A stretch of DNA of 64,000 bases from positions 1 through 64,000 of the forward strand of contig CAMLLU010000024.1 of assembly GCA_946480925.1 (NCBI GenBank). Reading direction: 5' to 3'. Below the pieces are notes generated by a model, which saw only the letters and a list, made by a program, of their open reading frames with translations, was not told where the DNA came from and searched no databases. Position 1 is the first letter of the stretch. The number at the start of each line of letters is the position of its first letter. The DNA is from an uncultured Rivibacter sp. GTDB lineage: Bacteria; Pseudomonadota; Gammaproteobacteria; Burkholderiales; Burkholderiaceae. Positions 36,696 to 45,691 of the stretch are shown piece by piece. The translations under genes and the position numbers were made by a program.

Positions 36696-37676
36696 TCACG
36701 GCGTTGGGAAGACCAGGTCGTAGCCCGTCGGGCGGAGGTCGATCGCGAGCCCCAGGTGTGCGGCGGTGCGGGTGTTGATGGCGCCGCGCATGTCACGCAG
36801 GGTCTGCACGCCTTCTGCCCCGTGCTTGTTGCCGGCAAGGTAGCGCGTGGCGGCCTGCGCGAGCCTGCGACCGAGTTCGGTGTTGTCGGGGTACAGCGCG
36901 AACAGCGCGCCGCGCTTCACGTGCGCCACGTTGCTTGAAAACACCGGCAGATCGCGGTTCCACGACTGGCGCAGCACGAAGGGCAGGATGGCGTCGTCGT
37001 CCACCGTGGTGGCATCGTGCGGCAGCCACAGCGCGTCGCGTTTCGCGTCGGCCGTGGCGACGATGCGTTCGTAGTGGCGCAGCGCCGCGGCCGCATCGGT
37101 CGCCTCGTGGGTCAGCAGCTCGAGGCCGCTTTGGCGGGCGGCTTCGCGCGCGCGGCGCATCAGCCATTCGTTGTGGCGCGGGTCATAGACGACGTTGACG
37201 CGACGCGCCGCGGGCATCAGCTGGCGCAGCCTGGCGAACAGCAGGCCAGGGTCGGGAGCCAGCGTGTGCACCAGCGTGTCGCGGCCGGTCGATTCGGGCG
37301 GCGACAGCACGCCGCCCACCACCACGCCGGTGCCCGGCGCCAGCGCCGAGGTCATGCGCAGGCCGTGGCGGCCCAGGGCGATGACCACGCGGATCTCGCG
37401 GCGCTGCAGTTCGCTGGCGAAGGCTTGCGGATCCGACGTGGCCGTGACGGGAAAGCTCGCCACGCGGTCGGCGGCGTTTTCTTCGATGCCGCCGATGATC
37501 TGCGTGAAGACGCTGCGAAACGGCTCGCCGATGTCGGGGTAGACGACCGCGATGGTGCGCCCGCGTTCGGCCGCATGCAGGGCCGCGGGTGCCATCCATA
37601 GCGCCAGCACGATGGAGGCACCGGCCTGCATCGCCCACCACCACCGGCGTCGCGCCATGCACGCAGCCCGATTCAA
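36696..37676 (-). CDS. periplasmic ABC-type substrate-binding protein, sensor partner
   Basis: 326 aa, with an export signal ([25 protein letters not shown]; start ATG 37676 or 37658). The mature protein has the two-lobe fold of the ABC_sub_bind (PF04392-like) family: [56 protein letters not shown] and [21 protein letters not shown]. No permease or ATPase gene is nearby, and the hybrid kinase gene follows directly, so it likely serves signal detection rather than transport. Ligand unknown. Confidence 0.85.
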   Translation of the reverse strand: MNRAACMARRRWWWAMQAGASIVLALWMAPAALHAAERGRTIAVVYPDIGEPFRSVFTQIIGGIEENAADRVASFPVTATSDPQAFASELQRREIRVVIALGRHGLRMTSALAPGTGVVVGGVLSPPESTGRDTLVHTLAPDPGLLFARLRQLMPAARRVNVVYDPRHNEWLMRRAREAARQSGLELLTHEATDAAAALRHYERIVATADAKRDALWLPHDATTVDDDAILPFVLRQSWNRDLPVFSSNVAHVKRGALFALYPDNTELGRRLAQAATRYLAGNKHGAEGVQTLRDMRGAINTRTAAHLGLAIDLRPTGYDLVFPTP

Positions 37677-37876
37677 ACAGCGGCTCCCTTCATCTCCTCA
37701 CCACGCGGTTTGACGGGCGAGTGTAGCCCCCGGGGCCCCACGCGCAGTCGGGGCAAATCACGGCAAGGTGGCCCTACAACGCGGGCATGGCTGGCCGAAA
37801 ACAGCTTGCTGCACCTCGGCCGAGGGAGCCGGGACCGCGCAGCAAGAAGACGAATCAACCAATGGAGCTCGCTCAC

Positions 37877-38710
37877 ATGAACCTGAAGAAGTGGATCGTC
37901 CTGGCCGCAGCCGCGGCAAGTATTCCCCTGGCCTCGGCCAAGGACCCGAGCCGGCCATCGCAGCTGCCGCTACTGGTCATCGGCGCGTCGTATGCGGAGG
38001 GGAAGACGCCGTTCAACAACGGCATGGCGCCGCTGGGCGGCATCTCGGTGGGCTTTGGCGCCTATCTGAGCCTGGGGCAGGCGCTCACGCGCAGCGAAGT
38101 GTTGCCGGGCTTCGTGATCAACGAAGGGCAGGGCGGCGCGACGACCTTCGCGCGGCCGTATTGCGCGCCTGGCGCGGCCGCCTGCGGCCCGGCGGGCTGG
38201 GACAGCTACCAGACCCAGCTCGAGCGGGCCTTGGCGCGCGTGGCACTGCCGCCTGCGTTTGCCACCTACAACGCACGCTACGTCGTCATCACCACCCCCA
38301 ACGACTGCCTGCACGCCGACTCGTTCGGCATCCCGCAGGCCCAGGCCGTGCCCTGCACGCCGGCGCAGCTCAACGCGGTGGCCGACCGCCTCGTCGCCGT
38401 GGGGCAACTGGCCCTGTCCAAGGGCCTCACGCCGGTGTTCGACGTGCACCCCCGCTACGAAGACCTCGACCTGCCGCTGTTTCGCAGCCTGTTCGGCCTG
38501 GCCTGGGTGATCAGCGAGGCGGACTACCGCCAGCTGCGCGAGCTGGTGCGCACCCGCCTGCGTGCCGAATTGGGCGGTGCCGTGGTGCTCGACATCTGGC
38601 AGGGCCTCAGGCACGGCGGCGATGGCATCCACCCCGACGCCGCCAGCGTCCGCAGCGCGGCTCGCGTGCTCGCGCACGAGCTGCTGCGCCGCGACGCCGC
38701 ACGCCCCTGA
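37877..38710 (+). CDS. SGNH/GDSL-like hydrolase, exported
   Basis: 277 aa. Signal peptide MNLKKWIVLAAAAASIPLASA. SGNH-type blocks: VIGASYAEG (block I with Ser in GAS instead of GDS), GQGGATT (block II Gly), TTPNDC (block III Asn) and GDGIHPDAAS (block V, Asp and His two residues apart). Likely a periplasmic or secreted esterase/lipase. Four Cys could form disulfides. GGAG 9 nt upstream supports ATG 37877. No operon partner. Confidence 0.72.
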   Translation: MNLKKWIVLAAAAASIPLASAKDPSRPSQLPLLVIGASYAEGKTPFNNGMAPLGGISVGFGAYLSLGQALTRSEVLPGFVINEGQGGATTFARPYCAPGAAACGPAGWDSYQTQLERALARVALPPAFATYNARYVVITTPNDCLHADSFGIPQAQAVPCTPAQLNAVADRLVAVGQLALSKGLTPVFDVHPRYEDLDLPLFRSLFGLAWVISEADYRQLRELVRTRLRAELGGAVVLDIWQGLRHGGDGIHPDAASVRSAARVLAHELLRRDAARP

Positions 38711-38726
38711 GCGGAGCGAAGGGCTC

Positions 38727-38756
38727 CCGCGCTGTCTCGGCAATGAGACAGCGCGG
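38727..38756. terminator. 12-bp perfect hairpin after the SGNH hydrolase gene
   Basis: CCGCGCTGTCTC (38727-38738), loop GGCAAT, GAGACAGCGCGG (38745-38756), 16 bp after the stop. Very stable, but not followed by T, so it may stop RNA decay or act with Rho rather than as a classical terminator. Confidence 0.6.
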
Positions 38757-38821
38757 TGCGGTATCGGCATTCACCGATGGCGCTTTGACATGACCTCGTG
38801 GAACATGCGCAGCCAGCGCGA

Positions 38822-38840
38822 CGCCCGCACATTGCGGGCG
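38822..38840. promoter_or_regulatory. hairpin just upstream of the TonB receptor gene
   Basis: CGCCCGC (38822-38828), loop ACATT, GCGGGCG (38834-38840), 19 bp before the start codon and 7 bp before the Shine-Dalgarno. Could be an operator or leader structure; no T run. Confidence 0.4.
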
Positions 38841-38859
38841 TGAAAAGAGGGAGGCGCAC

Positions 38860-40983
38860 TTGGTCGAAAAGCCCGCATCGGTTTCATTTCGGATGGCCTG
38901 CAGCGCGCTTGCGCTGCTGAACCTGTCGCCCGTGGCGTTCGCGCAGTCCTCGGCCAGCGAGGAGGAAGAACTCGCGCTGGTGTACGGCGACAAGTCCACC
39001 ATCAGCATCGCCACCGGCAGCCAGCAACCGCTGCGCCGTGCGCCCGCAGTGGCCACGGTGATCACTGCGCAAGACATTGCGGCGATGGGCGCGACGGACC
39101 TCGACCATGTGCTCGAAACGGTACCGGGCATCCACGTGGGCCGCAATGGCCAGGGCTACAGCCCGCTGTACATCATTCGCGGCATCTACAGCGAATTCAA
39201 CCCGCAGACGCTGGTGCTGCAGAACGGCGTGCCGATGACCACCATGTTCATCGGCAACCGCGGCAACCTGTGGGCTGGTCTGCCGGTCGAGAACATCGCA
39301 CGCATCGAGGTGATCCGTGGCCCCGGTTCGGCGCTGTACGGCGCAGATGCCTATTCGGGTGTCATCAACATCATCACAAAGTCGGCGGCTGACGTTGCGG
39401 GCACCCAGGCCGGCGTGTTGGGCGGCTCCTTCGACACCTGGGCGGTGTGGGCCCAGCACGGCGGCAAACTGGGCTCGGTGGACGTGGCGGCCTACCTGCG
39501 CGTGGGGCATACCGATGGCTTCAAGAAAACCGTGGAGGCCGACGCACAGACGCCGCTCGATGCCTTGTTCGGCACCCGCGCCAGCCTCGCGCCGGGCTCG
39601 GTGAACACCGGGCACGATGCCGTAGACACCAGCATCGAGCTCAGCCACCAGAAGTTGCGCCTGCGTGCAGGCTACAAGTTGCGCGACGACGTGGGTACCG
39701 GTGCCGGTGCTGCCAGTGCACTCGACCCAGTGGGCAAGGGCCGCACCGAACGCCTGATGGCCGATCTGTCGTGGAACGATGTCGAGATCGCCCAAGGCTG
39801 GCGGCTCGGTCTGACGGCCAGCTACCTGAAGTACGTCAACAAGTTCCCGGTGCCATTGCAGCTCTTTCCGCCCGGCGCTTTCGGCGGCAGCTTTCCCAAC
39901 GGCATGTTTGGTGCACCCAATACCTGGGAGCGCCAGATTCGGGCTTCGGCAGTGCTCGGCTATTCAGGCCTGGCCGGCCACCAGATGCGTTTTGCGGTGG
40001 GGCATGACGATCTCGACATGTACCGCACGCAGGAGTTCAAGAACTTCACCATCATCGGTTCGGGGCCGATGACAGGGCTGCCCACACCCACGCCGGGTGC
40101 TGAAGTGATCGAGTTCCCGGTGGAAGACTCGTTCGTGACACCGCAACGCCGCAAGGTGAGGTACGTCTATGCACAGGACGAATGGAGCTTCGCACGCGAC
40201 TGGACGTTTACCGGCGGCATCAGGCGCGACATCTATTCCGACTTTGGCGGGACCACCAATCCTCGCCTTGCACTGGTGTGGGACGCCAGCCTCGACTTGA
40301 CCGCCAAGCTGCTGTACGGCCGTGCTTTCCGTGCGCCTTCGTTCACGGAGCAGCACAGCATCAACAACCCGGTGATTCGTGGCAATCCGTCACTCAAGCC
40401 CGAAATCATCAACACGTTGGAGGCAGCCATCGCCTGGCAGGCGCAGCCGGATACGCAGCTGAACCTGAGCCTCTTCCGGTACGAGATGAAGGACATCATC
40501 CGCACCTCCGACATCGGCGGGGGTGTCACGATGTTCAACAACGTGGGGGCGCAGCACGGCCACGGTCTGGAACTCGAAGCGATCCACGACGTGAGTCGCA
40601 GTTTGCGGCTGACGGGCCACTACGCGTGGCAGCGCTCGACTGACGAAACCACCGGGCACGACGCCGGCTATGCACCGCACCACCAGCTGTTTGTACGCGC
40701 CGATTGGGGCTTCGCCAACGGCTGGCAGCTGAGCGCGCAGGTCAAGCACGTGGCCGACCGCAAGCGCGCCGCAGGCGACACACGGCCGGACATCGACGAC
40801 TACACCTCCGTGGACCTGACGGTGCGTACCAACCGTGATCGCATTGGCTGGGGGGTTGCCGCTTCGGTGCGCAATCTGTTCGACGCCGACGTGCGCGAGC
40901 CAAGCATGGCCCCCGGCGCCATTCCGAACGACTTGCCGCAGGCGGGCCGGGCGCTCTATCTGCAGCTGAACTACCGCCTGTAG
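38860..40983 (+). CDS. TonB-dependent outer-membrane receptor
   Basis: 707 aa. TTG start with GGGAGG 5 nt upstream; signal sequence MACSALALLNLSPVAFAQ begins at residue 12. Plug domain: APAVATVITAQDIAAMGATD, LDHVLETVPGIHVGRNG and the conserved RIEVIRGPGSALYGADAYSG. A 22-strand barrel follows, ending in aromatic LQLNYRL. No clear TonB box was picked out between residues 30 and 50. Resembles cobalamin/catecholate-type receptors in plug style, but substrate is open. Convergent with the citrate-synthase-like operon, so functional linkage is only possible, not shown. Confidence 0.9.
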   Translation: MVEKPASVSFRMACSALALLNLSPVAFAQSSASEEEELALVYGDKSTISIATGSQQPLRRAPAVATVITAQDIAAMGATDLDHVLETVPGIHVGRNGQGYSPLYIIRGIYSEFNPQTLVLQNGVPMTTMFIGNRGNLWAGLPVENIARIEVIRGPGSALYGADAYSGVINIITKSAADVAGTQAGVLGGSFDTWAVWAQHGGKLGSVDVAAYLRVGHTDGFKKTVEADAQTPLDALFGTRASLAPGSVNTGHDAVDTSIELSHQKLRLRAGYKLRDDVGTGAGAASALDPVGKGRTERLMADLSWNDVEIAQGWRLGLTASYLKYVNKFPVPLQLFPPGAFGGSFPNGMFGAPNTWERQIRASAVLGYSGLAGHQMRFAVGHDDLDMYRTQEFKNFTIIGSGPMTGLPTPTPGAEVIEFPVEDSFVTPQRRKVRYVYAQDEWSFARDWTFTGGIRRDIYSDFGGTTNPRLALVWDASLDLTAKLLYGRAFRAPSFTEQHSINNPVIRGNPSLKPEIINTLEAAIAWQAQPDTQLNLSLFRYEMKDIIRTSDIGGGVTMFNNVGAQHGHGLELEAIHDVSRSLRLTGHYAWQRSTDETTGHDAGYAPHHQLFVRADWGFANGWQLSAQVKHVADRKRAAGDTRPDIDDYTSVDLTVRTNRDRIGWGVAASVRNLFDADVREPSMAPGAIPNDLPQAGRALYLQLNYRL

Positions 40984-41015
40984 CCAAGCGCCCCTTGAAA
41001 CGAACGCGCCGCGGT

Positions 41016-41828
41016 TCACTCTGCGCGTGATGGCCAGGGCCGGGGGGCGGGCCCTTCGTAGGCCACTTGCTCACACGACAGCGGCAACAGCGTCCCGGCG
41101 GGGCGCTCGTTCGCTTCGATGAAGCAGGGCTGCATCCCGGCCAGAAACGCTGGGAAGGTGAACATGTAGTGCTCTTGCGGCGTAAAGCCGAGGTCAGCCG
41201 TCAGGGCGGCAGCCAGCGCTGCATAGTTCATGCGCCAGCGCCAGCGCCCTTCGAGCAGGAAGCGCTCCACAGCCTGGGCCAGCTGCAGGTGCGGCCCTTC
41301 CTCAAACCCGAGGCTTTGCACCAATGCCATCATCGGCGCGATGCGTTCGTCGCCTGCGGCGATGGGTCTGCCGAAACCGGCGAGGCCGCGATGCTTTTCG
41401 ATTTCCTCTCGCACGCATTCGGCGACGCTCGCCCCTTGCCCTATGCGCTTGTGCGTGCTGATCAAGAATCGCGAGGCCCGGATGTCGATGCCGCGCCCGT
41501 AAATGGCGGCCTCCGACACTGCGAGCGCAGCAGACACGCCGAGGTTGCCGGAGCTGCGTGTCGTGCCGGCCAACGCGGCTACGCGGTTGTTCCAGATACG
41601 TGCATCCGGATAACTGGTGTAGACCCAGATCGCATGCAGCAGCTTGAGCTCACCTCGGTCGAAGCGCCGACCGGTGATGCCGAAGACGTACAGCTCGACC
41701 CAATCCATGTCCTTCAGCTCGGCATGCAGATCGTGGCCGCGAAATACCGCCCGGCTGCCGACGAAGGCTGCACCCATGCGTGTCTTGATGCGGCCGGCAT
41801 GCTGTGCCAGCCGATGTGCTCGGTTCAT
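41016..41828 (-). CDS. citrate synthase/citryl-CoA lyase-fold protein, subunit-like A
   Basis: 270 aa, about two thirds the size of citrate synthase. Fold markers: MDWVELYVFGITGRRFDRGE, LLHAIWVYTSYPDARIWNNR and GFGRPIAAGDERIAPMMA, the last matching the G-F-G-H-R-x-Y-x-x-x-D-P-R loop. All three expected catalytic residues seem absent: Tyr-Gly-Arg where the first His lies, Arg for the second His, and Ala in NYAALAAALTADLGF where Asp is expected. Translation couples to the upstream homologue by ATGA. Possibly a non-catalytic partner in a heteromer; last gene of the operon. Confidence 0.65.
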   Translation of the reverse strand: MNRAHRLAQHAGRIKTRMGAAFVGSRAVFRGHDLHAELKDMDWVELYVFGITGRRFDRGELKLLHAIWVYTSYPDARIWNNRVAALAGTTRSSGNLGVSAALAVSEAAIYGRGIDIRASRFLISTHKRIGQGASVAECVREEIEKHRGLAGFGRPIAAGDERIAPMMALVQSLGFEEGPHLQLAQAVERFLLEGRWRWRMNYAALAAALTADLGFTPQEHYMFTFPAFLAGMQPCFIEANERPAGTLLPLSCEQVAYEGPAPRPWPSRAE

Positions 41829-42634
41829 TGAGCGGCCTCCAGGGAGGGGTCGTTCTGCAATTCCAGCGCGAAGAACGGAAAGTTCTTGTAGCCGCCGGCA
41901 CGTTGTTCAAGCGCGTGGGCTGCTGCACCGGGCAGGCGCAGCAGCAGATGCAGCATTTCGCCCTGCTCGGCAGTGAAGCCCAGGTCAGCCAGGGCAGCGG
42001 CAGCAACGCCGGTCATCGCGAGCGGGCAGCCTGCGGCTTCTTCGAGCTGGCTGCGCGTGTCGGCCAGCCAACGCAAGCGGGGGCCTGGGCTCAGCCGTGC
42101 CAGGCATTCCAGTGACTGTTTGACGATGGTCGCCATGGCCACCCCATGTGCGTCGAAGCCGGGAGGGTGTTCGGCTGCAGGCCAGATGCTGGTCGATGCA
42201 GACGCCGGGGCCTGCAGGGCGCGCTGCCACGCCGGCAGGTCAGTGCCGCAGGCCTCCCAGGCTTCCATCGCGAGGACCACTTCGCGTGCGCCTGTGTGCT
42301 GGCCAGCACCCACTGCCAGGGCGGCCATGAGCGCCGAGGCGGCAGGGGAGCCTCCCACACCCGCGCACATGGCGGCATGCACTGCGTGGTCACGCGGCCC
42401 TGCATTGGCCAGTGCCACAGTCAGCGCTTCGAAGAGATCGGCCTGCACAGACGAAGGTGCTTCGCCGCGAAACAGCAGGTAGAGCATCTCGACCCACCGA
42501 GCACGGCCGAGCATCTCGCCATACACATCGAAGCCATGGCAGTACGCGGTCTTCGCGGCAAACCCGCTATGCGGTTCCGGCTCTTCGAGCCAGATGCTGG
42601 TGTGCACGCGTTCGATCCGATCGGGGTTACTCAC
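41825..42634 (-). CDS. citrate synthase/citryl-CoA lyase-fold protein, subunit-like B
   Basis: 269 aa. N-terminal HTSIWLEEPEPHSGFAAKTAY and CHGFDVYGEMLGRARWVEML, then AGQHTGAREVV (first catalytic His of citrate synthase, normally H-G-G) and PPGFDAHGVAM (second His) are retained. The expected catalytic Asp before the late helix is replaced (LAMTGVAAAALADLGF). The end LPGAAAHALEQRAGG matches the G-x-x-A-H-x-x-E-Q segment. It may work with subunit A as a heteromeric acyl-CoA lyase or transferase. 17 bp after the SDR gene. Confidence 0.68.
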   Translation of the reverse strand: MSNPDRIERVHTSIWLEEPEPHSGFAAKTAYCHGFDVYGEMLGRARWVEMLYLLFRGEAPSSVQADLFEALTVALANAGPRDHAVHAAMCAGVGGSPAASALMAALAVGAGQHTGAREVVLAMEAWEACGTDLPAWQRALQAPASASTSIWPAAEHPPGFDAHGVAMATIVKQSLECLARLSPGPRLRWLADTRSQLEEAAGCPLAMTGVAAAALADLGFTAEQGEMLHLLLRLPGAAAHALEQRAGGYKNFPFFALELQNDPSLEAAQ

Positions 42635-42651
42635 GGCAATCTCCGAAGCGA

Positions 42652-43401
42652 TCAGAGCAGGCTCATGCCGCCATCGACCACGATTTCCTGGCCGACGATG
42701 TAAGACGAGTCGTCGCAGGCGAGGAACAGCGCTGCACGCGCCACTTCGTCGGATTCGCCGAAACGCGCGGACGGCGACTTGCCCTGGATCTGCTGCTTGA
42801 TCGCCTGCTCTGCCTCCGTTGGCAGGCCGAACTTCCCCCAGATGGGCGTGCTGATCGGGCCGGGGCTGATGGCATTGACACGCACTCCACGGCCGATGAG
42901 TTCCAGCCCCAGGGTCTGCACCAGCGAACGCAGCGCAGCCTTGCTGGCGCTGTAGACACTGAAGTTCGGCGAGCCCATCTGGTTGGCGATGGAGGTGGTG
43001 ACGATGACGGAGGCGTTTTTCGACAACAGCGGCAGCGCCTTCTGGATGGTGAAGAACACGCCCTTGAAGTTGATGGCCGCAACCTCGTCGAACTGCTCAG
43101 GCGTCACCAGGTCGAACGGTGCGGGCCTGGCCACGGCAGCGTTGACGAACAACACGTCGAGCCGGCCCCACTGCTGCTGCAGCGTGCCCATCAGCTGCTC
43201 GATGTCCTCCACGCGGCTGGCATCGCTCTGCAGTGCGAGCGCATCGCCGCCGAGCGATGCGCTGCCGCGCTCCAGCGTGGCAGCGTCACGGCCGGTAATG
43301 GCGACGCGCGCCCCTTGTTCGAGAAAGAGCCGGGCCGTGGCCAGGCCGATGCCGCTGGAGCCGCCGGTGATCAATGCGTTCTTGCCGGAAAGTTTTTGCA
43401 T
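42652..43401 (-). CDS. short-chain dehydrogenase/reductase (SDR)
   Basis: 249 aa classical SDR. Cofactor motif TGGSSGIG, NAAVA in place of NNAG, catalytic Ser in TTSIANQ, and YSASK with the catalytic Tyr/Lys. ATG 43401 chosen because AAGAGG lies 5 nt upstream; an earlier ATG at 43419 is possible. NADP/NAD-dependent oxidation or reduction of a ketone/alcohol; here presumably acting on the product of the adjacent ThDP enzyme. Confidence 0.88.
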   Translation of the reverse strand: MQKLSGKNALITGGSSGIGLATARLFLEQGARVAITGRDAATLERGSASLGGDALALQSDASRVEDIEQLMGTLQQQWGRLDVLFVNAAVARPAPFDLVTPEQFDEVAAINFKGVFFTIQKALPLLSKNASVIVTTSIANQMGSPNFSVYSASKAALRSLVQTLGLELIGRGVRVNAISPGPISTPIWGKFGLPTEAEQAIKQQIQGKSPSARFGESDEVARAALFLACDDSSYIVGQEIVVDGGMSLL

Positions 43402-43420
43402 GGTGTCCTCTTGGTTCATG

Positions 43421-45319
43421 TCATGACTTGGCGGTGCCCAAGGTGCGCATGCGCAGGTTCATCGGCGGCACCTGCTCGCCGTCGATGCGCACGTCGAGCA
43501 TGGTCGGGCCCTTGCGGCTGAAGATCTCGTCGAAGTCCAGCGCGTCCAGGTCCTCGGCCGAGCGGATCACGTAGCCCGGAATGCCCAGTGCGGCCGCGAG
43601 CAGGCGGTAGTCCACCTGCGGCAGCTCGAAGCCGATGGGCTCCGCACCGGCCAGGCGCTGGCCGTGCTTCACCATGCCGAGCGCGCCGTCGTTGAGCACC
43701 ACGAAGACGACAGGCAGGCCCATGGCCTGCGCCACGGTGATCTCCTGCCCGTTCATCAGGTAGCTGCCGTCGCCGGTGATGCACACCACCGGGCAGTTGC
43801 GGTTGCCGCCCGCGATGCCGATGGCTGCGCCGATGGCCCAGCCCATGGGGGCGAAGTCCATGGTCACGCGCAGCCAGCTGCCGTGCCGGCGCCGTTCGTT
43901 CAGGCGCACTGGCCCTACTGTGGTGGGCGCACGCGTGGAGCGTCGGTCCTGCGGCTGCAGGTAGTGAACGGCCCAGGCTGCGCTGTTGCCGGCATCGGCG
44001 ACGAAGCGGGTGTTGGGCGGGCAACGCTGCGACAGTGCCTTCATGAGCCGTTGCGGCTTCACGGGTGCGCTGTCGTCGTGGAACTTGGCCGGCTCGTGCA
44101 GCATGGCTTCGATGGCCTGCTGCTCGCTGCGGCGGTCGCGGAAGGTGTAGACGTTGTTGGGGCTGGCTTCTTCCTCTTCAGCGCTGCCCATCAAGTCGAT
44201 GAGCCGCTCGCACACCGAGAGGATGCGGCCGCGCACGTGCAGCCTTGCCATCAGCGAACGCGTGAGGTTGCGCTCGGACTGATCCACGTGCACGAGGCGG
44301 CTGTTGAGGAGCGTGCTGCTCCAGCCGCCGCTGCTGAATTCGCCGAAGCCGGTGCCGAAGGCGATCACGAGATCGGGCTCGCTGCGCATCAACGCCTCGG
44401 CACTTTCATGGCCGCCGAAGCCGAACACGCCGCGCCATGCCGGGTGTCGCGGGTTGACGAAGCCCTTGCCGTCCGGCGTGCAGATGAACTGCGCACCGCA
44501 CAGCGACACGAGCTTCATGATGGCGTCGATGGCCTCGCCGCAGCCGTCGCCGACGAGGAATACCGGCCGCCGGGCGCGCTGCAGCTCGGCATGCAGCCTC
44601 TCGACGGCCTGCAGGTCCACCAGAGCCGGCGCGGTGTCCAGCAGTGCGCGGAAGTCGTCCGACAGCGAGTTGCCGGCGGCCGGGCTGCGCAAAATGTCCA
44701 CCGGAATCGACAGGTGGCTGGGCCCGAGCGGCGGCTGCGTCGCGTGCATCAGCGCGTTGAAGAGCTTGGCCTGCAGCTGCTCGGGGTGCGAGACCAGCGA
44801 GTTGTAGTGCGTGCAGTGGCGCAGCATGCCCACCGTGTTGATGCCGGTGCAGCTCGATTCCTGCAGCGCACCCTTGCCGAACGAATGCAGCGGCGGCTGG
44901 CCGGTGAGCACCAGCATCGGCACGCTGTTGTCATAGGCGCAGGCCACGCCGGTGATGAGGTTGGTGGCACCGGGGCCCGATGTGGCGATGCACACGCCGA
45001 TGCGGCCGGTCTCGCGTGCATAGCCGTCGGCCATGAAGGCGGCGCCGGCTTCATGGCGTGCTACCACGGCCTTGGGGCCGCCGCGGCGCGCGCTGCGCGC
45101 CAGTGCGTTGTACAGGGGCTCGACGGCGCCGCCGGGCACGCCGAACACATACTCGACGCCGATGTCCTCGAGGTGCGCGACGATGAAGTCCGCCGCATCG
45201 AAGACATGGGCACGCGCAAGGCTGTCCACCTTGGGCCTGGGGTCCAGGGCACTTTCCACGAACGTTGACTCGCTGGGTTGGAGCCGCGGCCACGCCTGCC
45301 TACGCGAGTGCGTGTGCAA
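43421..45319 (-). CDS. thiamine-diphosphate-dependent enzyme, acetolactate-synthase-like
   Basis: Up to 632 aa. ThDP enzyme fold: VFGVPGGAVEPLYNAL, catalytic Glu in ARHEAGAAFMADGYARETG, TSGPGATNLITGVACAY, and the ThDP/Mg motif GDGSYLMNGQEIT...NDG. It may be an acyloin synthase, 2-keto-acid decarboxylase or lyase; no small regulatory ALS subunit follows, so it is not the usual branched-chain ALS. The start is uncertain: TTG 45319, or GTG 45259, neither with a good Shine-Dalgarno. First gene of a four-gene operon with SDR and two citrate-synthase-like genes. Confidence 0.8.
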   Translation of the reverse strand: MHTHSRRQAWPRLQPSESTFVESALDPRPKVDSLARAHVFDAADFIVAHLEDIGVEYVFGVPGGAVEPLYNALARSARRGGPKAVVARHEAGAAFMADGYARETGRIGVCIATSGPGATNLITGVACAYDNSVPMLVLTGQPPLHSFGKGALQESSCTGINTVGMLRHCTHYNSLVSHPEQLQAKLFNALMHATQPPLGPSHLSIPVDILRSPAAGNSLSDDFRALLDTAPALVDLQAVERLHAELQRARRPVFLVGDGCGEAIDAIMKLVSLCGAQFICTPDGKGFVNPRHPAWRGVFGFGGHESAEALMRSEPDLVIAFGTGFGEFSSGGWSSTLLNSRLVHVDQSERNLTRSLMARLHVRGRILSVCERLIDLMGSAEEEEASPNNVYTFRDRRSEQQAIEAMLHEPAKFHDDSAPVKPQRLMKALSQRCPPNTRFVADAGNSAAWAVHYLQPQDRRSTRAPTTVGPVRLNERRRHGSWLRVTMDFAPMGWAIGAAIGIAGGNRNCPVVCITGDGSYLMNGQEITVAQAMGLPVVFVVLNDGALGMVKHGQRLAGAEPIGFELPQVDYRLLAAALGIPGYVIRSAEDLDALDFDEIFSRKGPTMLDVRIDGEQVPPMNLRMRTLGTAKS

Positions 45320-45560
45320 CAGGTGGCCGAACGGCGGGGGCTTGCTACAACGGCCCGTCTTGCGACGGGTTTATCCAAGCAGCGCCTCTTCGCGGAGTGC
45401 CGCTCGCGTCCTTCCCTGCAATCGTTTTCTTGCTGTGCCGCGCGGAAGAGGTGTCTCCTTGCGCGTTGGGCGGGACTGTATCCAGGTGCAACAGCCTTGG
45501 GGGAAACGCTCATCGGCTAACTACCTGCATGGAGCATTTCTTCACGGCCCGCAGGGCATG

Positions 45561-45581
45561 ATTCCCCCGCAATGGGGGAAT
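45561..45581. promoter_or_regulatory. perfect 8-bp inverted repeat upstream of the ThDP operon
   Basis: ATTCCCCC (45561-45568), spacer GCAAT, GGGGGAAT (45574-45581). It lies in the 370-bp gene-free stretch 45320-45691, about 240 bp before the ThDP gene, and has no T run. The symmetry and spacing suit an operator for a dimeric regulator. Apart from this and the fumarase terminator I see nothing else in the stretch. Confidence 0.5.
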
Positions 45582-45624
45582 GGTTCACGCTTTGTGTGTG
45601 GTAAAGACCGGCTCGCGACGGTGC

Positions 45625-45662
45625 AAGAAAAAAGCCCTGCGGCGGCATGCCTGCAGGGCTTT
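45625..45662 (-). terminator. intrinsic terminator of the fumarase gene
   Basis: AAAGCCCTGC (45631-45640) pairs perfectly with GCAGGGCTTT (45653-45662). On the minus strand the stem is followed by TTTTTTC, 30 bp after the fumarase stop. It can also work for transcripts from the other side. Confidence 0.9.
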
Positions 45663-45691
45663 GTTGGTGGTTGCTGAAACGGTGTCGTGCT

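Noticed and set aside
41016..45319. Siderophore biosynthesis (citrate-like proteins near a TonB receptor)
   Set aside because: No NIS synthetase, NRPS, exporter or Fur-box-like site was seen; the receptor is on the opposite strand.
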